This document shows positions 1 to 5,131 of a DNA stretch of 9,166 nucleotides, one piece after another. A program made the translations under genes and the position numbers. Each line of letters begins with the position of its first letter. The first letter of the stretch is position 1. The notes beneath the pieces are model-generated. The model made no database searches. It saw only the letters and a program-made list of their open reading frames with translations, and was not told the origin of the DNA. The DNA is taken from contig JADGPH010000103.1 of the NCBI GenBank assembly GCA_017882555.1, forward strand, positions 1-9,166, written 5' to 3'. Origin of the DNA: Thermoleophilia bacterium. Lineage in GTDB: Bacteria > Actinomycetota > Thermoleophilia > Miltoncostaeales > Miltoncostaeaceae.

Positions 1-8
1 CCCCTTCA

Positions 9-371
9 TTACGAGTTTGGTGGTCTACCGATTCTGGCCGACTTCGGCGCACCGGTGCGCGTCGCTGAGCCAGGGCCCGCCAACGAGGGCTCGAAGACAC
101 GCGTGAACACCGCCGCCTGCTCGGACGCGGGACGTGCGTGCAAGTAGCGCCCGGTGGTGGCTAGTGCGCTGTGGCCCATCACCGCCTGGATCGTCACCAG
201 GTCAACTCCCGAAGCGGCAAGCAGCGATCCATAAGTGTGACGCAGGTCGTGCCAGCGCAACGGCCGCAGCTCGGCGGCAGCCTGCGCGCGACGGGGGCAT
301 ATCGGAGCGCAAGGCTCGGGGGGTCGCCGGACTCGCTCGGGATCTGCGGCCTTATGAGCACTCGAACCCCG
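9..371 (-). pseudogene. Tyrosine recombinase (phage-type integrase), C-terminal remnant
   Basis: This is a C-terminal piece of a tyrosine site-specific recombinase, the enzyme that integrates phages and other mobile elements. The frame reads LRPLRWHDLRHTYGSLL, which is the HxxR box. It continues with VMGHSALATTGRYLHA, which holds the GHS (third histidine) box and the nucleophilic tyrosine, and ends at a TAA at 9-11. The frame is open only back to a TGA at 372-374. The first catalytic arginine, the rest of the catalytic domain and the N-terminal DNA-binding domain are missing, whereas a full enzyme has roughly 350-400 residues. Upstream of about position 290 the family-like text fades. A second frame (SLALRYAPVARR) may carry the preceding part, which would imply a frameshift. 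The piece sits about 230-600 bases downstream of the 3' end of tRNA-Trp, a common target for such enzymes. I read it as a decayed relic of an integrated element. Recognition of the C-terminal boxes is firm; the upstream boundary is approximate. Confidence 0.8.
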
Positions 372-567
372 TCACGTGTTTTCCTAGGTGTTGAGCACGT
401 CGCGGGGTGTCGGGGCAACCGCCCTGAATCCCTGTCACGTCCGGGGCGACGGAGTCGCGCGTGTGTAGTACGTCGTTCCTGGCCGATCGTGCCCGGCTCC
501 CGGTTTGGTATCCACGGGCGGTCCCCACGCTCTCGAACCGCCCACCACCATCTCGGCCCACTCGCAG
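372..567. other. Non-coding spacer with repeated tRNA T-loop-like octamers
   Basis: I see no convincing gene between the integrase remnant and the terminator of tRNA-Trp. Open frames here lack family features, and the longest ones run through the tRNA. The octamer CTCGAACC (GGTTCGAG on the minus strand), which is the T-loop sequence of the neighbouring tRNA-Trp at 615-622, occurs again at 532-539 and at 361-368. An inverted repeat GGGCGGT/ACCGCCC (516-522 with 537-543) encloses the middle copy. The stretch may hold decayed attachment-site sequence, but that is inference. Confidence 0.35.
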
Positions 568-595
568 GAAAACCCCCATTTACACGGGGGTTTTC
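568..595 (-). terminator. Intrinsic terminator after tRNA-Trp
   Basis: A perfect 10-bp stem (GAAAACCCCC with GGGGGTTTTC) encloses an 8-nt loop. On the minus strand the G-run is followed by TTTTC, giving a classical rho-independent terminator six bases after the tRNA-Trp 3' end. The T/A flanks are symmetric, so it could also stop plus-strand transcription. Its position means the rpmG/tRNA-Trp transcript should end here. Confidence 0.85.
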
Positions 596-600
596 TTTAG

Positions 601-673
601 CAGGGCCGGAGGGACTCGAACCCGCAACCCCCGGTTTTGGAGACCGGTGCTCTACCAGTTGAGCTACGACCCT
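601..673 (-). tRNA. tRNA-Trp (anticodon CCA)
   Basis: This is a 73-nt cloverleaf. The acceptor stem is AGGGTCG/CGGCCCT with one U-G pair, the D-arm is GCTC/GAGC, and the anticodon stem CCGGT/ACCGG carries the loop CTCCAAA, giving anticodon CCA. The T-loop is TTCGAGT and the discriminator is G. CCA is not encoded. The T-stem reads GCGGG/CCCTC, so nucleotides 50 and 64 form a C-U mismatch (plus-strand bases 624 and 610). The gene lies 29 nt after rpmG on the same strand, a common bacterial arrangement, and is probably cotranscribed with it. secE, often the next gene, does not follow. Instead there is a terminator and then the integrase remnant, which fits use of this tRNA as an integration target. 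Confidence 0.95.
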
Positions 674-680
674 ACGAAGC

Positions 681-699
681 GTCACGCCACCGGCGTGAC
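681..699 (-). other. Hairpin between rpmG and tRNA-Trp
   Basis: GTCACGCC and GGCGTGAC form a perfect 8-bp stem with a 3-nt loop. It starts 3 nt after the rpmG stop and ends 7 nt before the mature tRNA 5' end. No T-run follows, so it is not a typical terminator. It could protect the rpmG mRNA 3' end or mark a processing point that separates mRNA from tRNA. Confidence 0.5.
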
Positions 700-702
700 G
701 AA

Positions 703-864
703 CTAACGGGTCTCCCTGTGCGCAGTATGACGTCCGCACCAGCGACAGTACTTGCTGAGCTCGATGCGATCGGGCGTATTGCGACGGCTCTTGTTGGTCT
801 GGTAGTTCCGACGCTTGCACTCTTGGCAAGCAAGAGTAATCGCGAGACGCTGTCCCGGAGGCAC
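703..864 (-). CDS. rpmG: 50S ribosomal protein L33, zinc-binding (C+) form
   Basis: This 53-residue protein of the large ribosomal subunit matches L33 over its whole length, with LAITLACQECKRRNYQT near the N-terminus and NKSRRNTPDRIELSKYC in the middle. Cys13/Cys16 and Cys40/Cys43 form two CxxC pairs, so this is the zinc-ribbon form rather than the cysteine-free paralogue that many bacteria induce under zinc limitation. I chose the GTG start at 864 because an AAAGG ribosome-binding site lies 7 nt upstream and because the length (53 aa) suits the family. An upstream ATG at 906 would add 14 residues foreign to L33 and lies upstream of the likely promoter. tRNA-Trp follows closely on the same strand. 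No zinc-responsive operator was recognised upstream. Confidence 0.95.
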   Translation of the reverse strand: MPPGQRLAITLACQECKRRNYQTNKSRRNTPDRIELSKYCRWCGRHTAHRETR

Positions 865-896
865 GTGCCAGCCTTTCGGTCGTGAAACGGAGAGGC

Positions 897-902
897 AGGC
901 TA
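897..902 (-). promoter_or_regulatory. Probable -10 element of rpmG/tRNA-Trp promoter
   Basis: TAGCCT on the minus strand lies about 33 nt upstream of the rpmG GTG. It would start a transcript with a leader of roughly 25 nt that includes the AAAGG ribosome-binding site. No good -35 hexamer is seen at the usual distance, so the call rests on the hexamer and its position only. Confidence 0.4.
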
Positions 903-957
903 CCACATGCCTCGCGCCACGACAGACGCCAATGCGTCACACGGCGTTCAACGGATC

Positions 958-1245
958 TCAGACCGGCCGGCGGGTGCCGGGTACGTACCGCGCCCGGGCG
1001 GCTGCCTGCTCGGCGAGCGCGGCGACACGCAGCAACGCCGCCGAGGCGCGCTGCAGATCAAGATTGGTCGGCGTCTGCTGCGGTTCCACGCTCAGGGCCT
1101 CGCACAGACGCCGGTAGTGGGTCACCAGCGCCGGCCGGGCGACCGCGTTCGGAGATCCTGCCGACCGCACGCGGTGGCAGTGCTGCTGAACATCGTCCAC
1201 GGTGGGGACCCCACGCGGAATCACGGTACGGCTCGGTGGGGTCAT
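958..1245 (-). CDS. Hypothetical small basic protein, second gene of a coupled pair
   Basis: I do not recognise this 95-residue protein. It is basic (13 R against 6 D/E) and has no lysine. Its N-terminus is proline-rich, two cysteines sit at positions 23 (within HCH) and 48, and an alanine/leucine-rich, probably helical segment spans about 64-86. There is no signal peptide or membrane segment. The start is well supported: ATG at 1245 is preceded by GGAGGAACA, a near-perfect ribosome-binding site. The ATG overlaps the TGA of the upstream gene (ATGA), so the two should be translated together, and the partner has opposite net charge. A role as partner of the 86-residue protein is inference. Toxin-antitoxin function cannot be claimed, since no known toxin or DNA-binding motif is visible. 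Confidence 0.65.
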   Translation of the reverse strand: MTPPSRTVIPRGVPTVDDVQQHCHRVRSAGSPNAVARPALVTHYRRLCEALSVEPQQTPTNLDLQRASAALLRVAALAEQAAARARYVPGTRRPV

Positions 1246-1502
1246 TGTTCCTCCATGGTGGTCGGGCTCAACGGGATCAGTAGTGCGTCGCGCCCCGAAA
1301 CGGACACGGACATCAAGAACCGCCTGCCGGGCGCACCGAGCTCAAATTCCTCTTGCAGCTCGAACACTTCACAGGACCCGTCTGAGAAATGACCACAGAC
1401 GCGCAGCGGCGCAGTTGTGTGGGCATCAAGCGCCGCCAGCGCGCGGCCAAGGCAGTCTCGCGCCGGAGGGGCCAGGGATTCAGCAAGTCGTAGTTCAGGC
1501 AT
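1242..1502 (-). CDS. Hypothetical small acidic protein, first gene of a coupled pair
   Basis: This 86-residue protein of unknown family is acidic (13 D/E against 7 R). The first 30 residues look helical (LAPPARDCLGRALAALDAH). The rest alternates hydrophobic residues like a small beta-sheet (RVCGHFSDGSCEVFEL, RRFLMSVSVSG, ALLIPL). Cysteines are at 17, 36 and 44, and no metal-site spacing is obvious. I chose the ATG at 1502 because GGAG lies 6 nt before it. Earlier in-frame ATGs (1514 and 1553) have no ribosome-binding site. The TGA overlaps the ATG of the following gene. The pair lies between rpmG and a divergent small acidic gene, and this context does not reveal a function. Confidence 0.65.
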   Translation of the reverse strand: MPELRLAESLAPPARDCLGRALAALDAHTTAPLRVCGHFSDGSCEVFELQEEFELGAPGRRFLMSVSVSGRDALLIPLSPTTMEEQ

Positions 1503-1657
1503 CGCTGTCTCCATCGGCGCCGACGGCGATGGGCTTGAATGTTTCGTCACCAACTCTCCGGGCGGATTCGACGGAATTTGGGCCGATCGGCGGCGGCGAG
1601 CTCACCTCGAGCGCGACGTGAGCCGCCCGACGCGCGCCGCACGGAGTCCGCGGTCCC

Positions 1658-1663
1658 TATTCT
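1658..1663 (+). promoter_or_regulatory. -10 element, probable leaderless promoter of the 84-residue hypothetical
   Basis: TATTCT ends 7 nt before the ATG at 1671, so transcription would begin at or next to the start codon. The GGAG in between sits only 2 nt from the ATG, too close for a standard ribosome-binding site, which favours leaderless translation. No clear -35 hexamer is seen. Confidence 0.4.
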
Positions 1664-1670
1664 CGGAGCA

Positions 1671-1925
1671 ATGGACGACGAACTCGACCTCGCCGACGCC
1701 GCCGAGTACATCCTGGGCGAGCGCCCCGGCTTGGACGAACAGCAGGTGTGGGCGGTGCTGCGGGAGCTCGGTGAGCCACCGGCCGCCTCGAGCAAGGAAC
1801 TCGCTCTGCATCTGATCACGTCGACGTTCCCGGAGATCACACCCCGAGTGGCGCAGCGCATCCTCGGAGAGTGGCATGCCTACGCCTCGCTGGCGCGGGA
1901 GCCCGACTGGGACGACGAGGACTGA
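1671..1925 (+). CDS. Hypothetical small, strongly acidic protein
   Basis: This 84-residue protein of unknown family has 20 D/E against 6 K/R and ends in an acidic tail (EPDWDDED). It looks all-helical, with candidate helices around residues 4-16 (LDLADAAEYIL), 22-34 (DEQQVWAVLRELG), 41-53 (SKELALHLITST) and 57-75. There are no cysteines, membrane segments or signal peptide. The start was chosen at the ATG at 1671 because a -10-like TATTCT lies 7 nt upstream. The frame is open further upstream to an ATG at 1539, but those residues are basic, arginine-rich and unlike the rest. The gene is divergent from the coupled pair and converges on the J-domain gene with a 25-nt gap. Function unknown. Confidence 0.7.
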   Translation: MDDELDLADAAEYILGERPGLDEQQVWAVLRELGEPPAASSKELALHLITSTFPEITPRVAQRILGEWHAYASLAREPDWDDED

Positions 1926-1950
1926 GGGTCCTGGTCGTCGGGCGAGGCGT

Positions 1951-3003
1951 CTAGGCCGGGCGGCGCCGAGGGCGTCCCGCGCCGCCGAGCATGATCTCCC
2001 GCGCGGCATTCAGGGCCACGGTCAGGCCCTCGGCCTGCCCGCGGATATTCGGATGAAGATCGGCGACACGATCGGGATGACAGCGCACGATCTGCGCGCG
2101 GAAGGCGCGTTCGACCTCCGCCGGCGTGGCGGTGGGGGCCACCTCCAGGAGGACGGCAGCGTCGACGCGGGTCTGCGGAAGTGGAGTCGCCCCGGCCACG
2201 CCCTTGGCCCGAATCGCCGCAACCTGACGCAGGATCGCCGCGACCTGTGACTTCTCGGTGCGCAACTTGGCGCGGTCCTCGGCCAGTTGCTCACGTTCTT
2301 CGCGCACCTCGTCGGCCAGCTGCAACAGGCGCCGGTCACGCACGCCGCGATCCTCGCGCAACCCGTCCAGAAACACCGCGACGTCGAACGGCTCAGGCGC
2401 ATCGGGCGGAACCGCGCGATCTGCCCCGCGCTCACCGCGGCGAACCTGCTCGATCACCTCAACCAGGGTCAGATGCGCGCGATTGCCCCCCGCCGGGCCA
2501 TCCGACGGCCCCAACCGGACCAGCTCCACCGCGTCCCATGCGGGCGCGACGATGAACGCCGCCGACGAACGCCCGACCAGCAAGGCGCGCCGTGGCGACT
2601 CATGATTGACGCCGAGCAAGCCGAATCGGCCGAGACCGGTCGTAGATGCGATGTCGCCCAGCTCGTCCTGCAGATCGCCCAGGCGCCGCTCCACCTCGCG
2701 CGCATCCGGACCCTCACCCGCCTCGAGCGCGTCGGCCGCGTCGTCGATCCGTGACGCCGGCTGGCTCTGGCCGGCCGCGAGCGCCAACCACCAGCGGGCC
2801 CACGGGTCGCCGTCGGCGCTGCAGGCGACGTGACTCGCGGCATCCGGGTAGTCGAGTGCATGCAGCGCCGCCGCCAGATCTGCGCGTGCCCGGGTATCAG
2901 CGCCCAACGCCGCTGCCGTCGCGAGCAGGGCAACCTGCCGCCACCGCGCGCTGACCGCCGCCGCGGGTGCCGGCCCTGCTTGTGCCACGAGATCATCACG
3001 CAC
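1951..3003 (-). CDS. J-domain protein with coiled coil (C-terminal DnaJ-like domain)
   Basis: J domains stimulate the ATPase of Hsp70 (DnaK) chaperones through an HPD motif. Here the J domain is at the extreme C-terminus, about residues 279-338 of 350: helix I (DAAVLLEVAPTAT), helix II (PAEVERAFRAQIVRC), then His309-Pro310-Asp311, then helix III (EGLTVALNAAREIML). Residues 222-268 are rich in R, E, Q and L and likely form a coiled coil (LADEVREEREQLAEDRAKL). Residues 1-115 are alanine-rich and helical, and about 125-165 looks like a small beta segment. No membrane segment is seen, so the protein is probably cytoplasmic. I prefer the GTG at 3003 because TACCCT lies 6 nt before it. The ATG at 3048 would overlap the start of divergent yyaL and add 15 atypical residues. 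It lacks the G/F and zinc-finger regions of DnaJ, so it is a specialised co-chaperone with unknown client. Confidence 0.85.
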   Translation of the reverse strand: MRDDLVAQAGPAPAAAVSARWRQVALLATAAALGADTRARADLAAALHALDYPDAASHVACSADGDPWARWWLALAAGQSQPASRIDDAADALEAGEGPDAREVERRLGDLQDELGDIASTTGLGRFGLLGVNHESPRRALLVGRSSAAFIVAPAWDAVELVRLGPSDGPAGGNRAHLTLVEVIEQVRRGERGADRAVPPDAPEPFDVAVFLDGLREDRGVRDRRLLQLADEVREEREQLAEDRAKLRTEKSQVAAILRQVAAIRAKGVAGATPLPQTRVDAAVLLEVAPTATPAEVERAFRAQIVRCHPDRVADLHPNIRGQAEGLTVALNAAREIMLGGAGRPRRRPA

Positions 3004-3009
3004 GGTCTC

Positions 3010-3015
3010 AGGGTA
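3010..3015 (-). promoter_or_regulatory. -10 element, probable leaderless promoter of the J-domain gene
   Basis: On the minus strand TACCCT ends 6 nt before the GTG at 3003. It lies on the opposite side of the 14-bp palindrome from the yyaL -10 element, so both divergent promoters flank the same potential operator. No -35 match is seen. Confidence 0.4.
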
Positions 3016-3020
3016 GCGCC

Positions 3021-3034
3021 ACCGACATGTCGGT
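3021..3034. promoter_or_regulatory. Perfect 14-bp palindrome, candidate operator between divergent promoters
   Basis: ACCGACATGTCGGT equals its own reverse complement. It abuts the TATCCT of yyaL, sharing one base, and lies 5 nt from the TACCCT of the J-domain gene, so a bound dimeric regulator could control both. In about 9 kb of uniform sequence, a 14-bp perfect palindrome is expected about 0.5 times by chance. The position therefore carries most of the weight. The regulator is unknown. Confidence 0.45.
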
Positions 3035-3039
3035 ATCCT
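3034..3039 (+). promoter_or_regulatory. -10 element, probable leaderless promoter of yyaL
   Basis: TATCCT ends 7 nt before the ATG at 3047. The intervening CGCCACC has no purine-rich ribosome-binding site, so the mRNA probably starts at or just before the ATG. The same hexamer precedes bolA. Confidence 0.5.
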
Positions 3040-3046
3040 CGCCACC

Positions 3047-5086
3047 ATGAATCGCCTCGCGGATGAGACCAGCCTCTATCTGCGCCAGCACGCCGAGAAC
3101 CCCGTCGATTGGTACCCCTGGGGCCCCGACGCCTTCGCGCGCGCCGCGGCCGAGGACCGGCCCCTGCTGATCTCGATCGGGTACTCCTCGTGCCACTGGT
3201 GCCATGTCATGGCCCACGAGTCGTTTGAGGATCCCGCGATCGCCGCGGTGATGAACGACCACTTCGTATGCGTGAAGGTCGACCGCGAAGAGCGACCCGA
3301 CGTCGATGCTCTCTACATGCAGGCGACGCTGGTGCTCGCACGGCACGGCGGGTGGCCGATGACAGTGTTTGCCATGCCGGACGGCAGGCCGTTCTACGCC
3401 GGGACCTACTTCCCACCGACCAACCGCGGCAGCCTGCCCGGCTTTCGGGATCTCTGTCTCTGGATGGCCGATGTCTACCGCGACCGAGCCGACGACGTCG
3501 AGTCCCAAGCGACCGAGCTCACGGCGCAGCTGCGGCGTCTGGCCGAGCGTCAGGCGGCCCCCGATGAGCTGTCGGTGGCACTGCTCGACGCGGCGGCGGC
3601 CGATTTCGCCCAGCACCTCGATCACGCCCACGGGGGCTTTGGGGGCGCGCCGAAGTTCCCGCCGTCCACGGCATTGGAATTCCTATTGACATGGGATGGC
3701 GAGCACCAGCCGGCGCCGACGACCCGCGAGATGGCCCTGCTGACCTTGCGGCGCATGGCCGACGGGGGCATTCGCGACCAGATCGGTGGCGGGTTCCACC
3801 GCTACTCGGTCGACGATCACTGGCTGGTCCCACACTTCGAGAAGATGCTGTACGACAACGCGCTGCTGGCTCGGGCGTACGTGCGTGCGGCCACGGTGAC
3901 CGACGATCCGCGCTGGCGTGAGATCGCCGAGCAGACCCTCGACTACCTGACCCGAGAAATGCAGCTGCCAGGTGGCGGATTCGCCGCCGCACAGGACGCC
4001 GACAGCCCAGGGGGTGAAGGAGCGTTCTTTGTCTGGACTCCCGAGGAGATCTCGGCGGTCCTGCCACCGGATCAGGCCCGGGCGGTGATCCGGCGGTTCG
4101 GAGTCACGAGCGGGGGCAACTTCGAGGGCCGCTCGATCCTGTTCGCCGCCCTCCCGCTCGTCATGCTCGAACGCGAGCTCGGCACCGACCCGGCGCCACT
4201 GCTCGCTGAGGCCATGGCCACCCTCTACGCGAGGCGCCAGCAACGTTCGGCCCCGGTGCGCGACGAGAAACTGATTGCCGCGTGGAACGGACTTGCGATC
4301 GCCGCATTTGCGGACGCCGGGGCGGCGTTTGAGCGTCCCGACTACGTCGCGATCGCCGCGCGCGCGGCCGAGGTCATCCTCGACCAGATGATCTTGGACG
4401 GTCGCCTGTACCGCACCCTCCAGGACGGCAGCGCACGCCATCTGGGCCAGCTCGATGACTACGCCAACCTCATCCACGGCCTGCTGCAGCTCTACGCCGC
4501 CACATTCACCGTGCGGTGGCTCACTGCAGCCCGCGCCCTCGCCGACGACATGATCGCACTGTTCGCCGACACCAGCGGCGATGGATTCTTCTCATCCGGG
4601 GCAGACGCGCCGCAGCTGCTGGTCCGCATGCGTGACCTGGAGGATCCCCCGACCCCGGCGGGCAACTCCCAGGCCGCATCGGTGTTGGTGCGTCTGGCGG
4701 GCCTCACCGGTCAGACCGAGCTCATCACCCGCGCCGATCGCGCGATCCGCCTCGTGCACGATGAGCTGACCCGATTCCCACGGGGCTTCGGCACCGCCTT
4801 GTGTGTCGCCCACCAACTCACCACGCGGCGTCGGGAGATCGCGATCGTCGGCGCCGCCGACGATCCTCGCACCACCGACCTGGTTCGGGTTGCCCGCAGC
4901 GTGGGCGGTCCCGCAGCAGTAATCGCGTGCGGGGACCCCGCCGACACGGACACGATTGCCGCGGTTCCGCTGCTGGTCGAGCGTTCCCTGGTCGACGACG
5001 GTCCGGCCGCGTACGTGTGCGAGAACTTCACCTGCGGCATGCCGATCACGAGTCCCGCATCCCTCCACGCGGCCCTCGCGCCGTGA
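3047..5086 (+). CDS. yyaL: YyaL/SSP411-type protein: DUF255 thioredoxin-fold domain plus alpha/alpha barrel
   Basis: This is a full-length member (679 aa) of the DUF255/YyaL family, whose human relative is SPATA20 (SSP411). The thioredoxin-like domain (about 1-165) opens with the family signature LADETSLYLRQHAENPVDWYP. It has a CHWC active-site pair at Cys49/Cys52 (GYSSCHWCHVMAHESF), the KVDREERPDVD segment at 77-87 and GGWPMTVF at 101-108. Residues from about 180 onward resemble the six-hairpin fold of N-acetylglucosamine 2-epimerases, with GGFHRYSVDDHWLVPHFEK at 248-266 and DEKLIAAWNGLAI further on. The C-terminus has the usual YVCENFTC with two more cysteines. No signal peptide is seen, so it is likely cytoplasmic. 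The biochemical role of the family is not settled; a redox or sugar-linked role is suggested by its domains only. The start fits both the family N-terminus and the leaderless promoter. Confidence 0.95.
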   Translation: MNRLADETSLYLRQHAENPVDWYPWGPDAFARAAAEDRPLLISIGYSSCHWCHVMAHESFEDPAIAAVMNDHFVCVKVDREERPDVDALYMQATLVLARHGGWPMTVFAMPDGRPFYAGTYFPPTNRGSLPGFRDLCLWMADVYRDRADDVESQATELTAQLRRLAERQAAPDELSVALLDAAAADFAQHLDHAHGGFGGAPKFPPSTALEFLLTWDGEHQPAPTTREMALLTLRRMADGGIRDQIGGGFHRYSVDDHWLVPHFEKMLYDNALLARAYVRAATVTDDPRWREIAEQTLDYLTREMQLPGGGFAAAQDADSPGGEGAFFVWTPEEISAVLPPDQARAVIRRFGVTSGGNFEGRSILFAALPLVMLERELGTDPAPLLAEAMATLYARRQQRSAPVRDEKLIAAWNGLAIAAFADAGAAFERPDYVAIAARAAEVILDQMILDGRLYRTLQDGSARHLGQLDDYANLIHGLLQLYAATFTVRWLTAARALADDMIALFADTSGDGFFSSGADAPQLLVRMRDLEDPPTPAGNSQAASVLVRLAGLTGQTELITRADRAIRLVHDELTRFPRGFGTALCVAHQLTTRRREIAIVGAADDPRTTDLVRVARSVGGPAAVIACGDPADTDTIAAVPLLVERSLVDDGPAAYVCENFTCGMPITSPASLHAALAP

Positions 5087-5103
5087 CCCTCGGGCGCGAC
5101 GCA

Positions 5104-5121
5104 CGACAGTCGGGCTATCCT
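5104..5121 (+). promoter_or_regulatory. bolA-grxD promoter: CGAC/GTCG inverted repeat plus TATCCT
   Basis: The 45-nt gap between yyaL and bolA contains CGACAGTCG at 5104-5112, followed by TATCCT at 5116-5121, 10 nt before the bolA ATG. The yyaL promoter has the related CGACATGTCG directly before an identical TATCCT. No ribosome-binding site precedes the ATG, so the leader is very short or absent. The promoter makes bolA-grxD a separate unit from yyaL, though read-through is possible because no terminator is seen between them. Confidence 0.45.
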
Positions 5122-5131
5122 TGGTGCCACG

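Noticed and set aside
360..385. Possible second tRNA around the GGTTCGAGT at 360-368
   Set aside because: The bases flanking the T-loop-like sequence do not form a T-stem, and no anticodon or acceptor arm can be drawn.
352..579. Small minus-strand open frame between the integrase remnant and the terminator
   Set aside because: It has no recognisable motif and no ribosome-binding site, and its composition looks like random GC-rich translation.
194..940. Minus-strand open frame of 248 codons running through rpmG and tRNA-Trp
   Set aside because: It reads across a tRNA, a terminator and rpmG in a different frame, so it cannot be a real gene. Only the stretch near 290-350 may carry frameshifted integrase text.
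958..1502. Coupled small-gene pair as a toxin-antitoxin system
   Set aside because: Size and overlap fit, but neither protein shows a known toxin fold motif, ribbon-helix-helix, helix-turn-helix or AbrB pattern. There is no evidence beyond layout.
3021..3034. Palindrome ACCGACATGTCGGT as a LexA (SOS) box
   Set aside because: Actinobacterial SOS boxes have CGAAC/GTTCG half-sites; here the halves are CCGACA/TGTCGG and the downstream genes are not DNA-repair genes. I cannot name the regulator.
3008..3631. Minus-strand open frame of 207 codons opposite the start of yyaL
   Set aside because: It lies wholly on the antisense of a strongly supported gene, covers both divergent promoters and has no family features.
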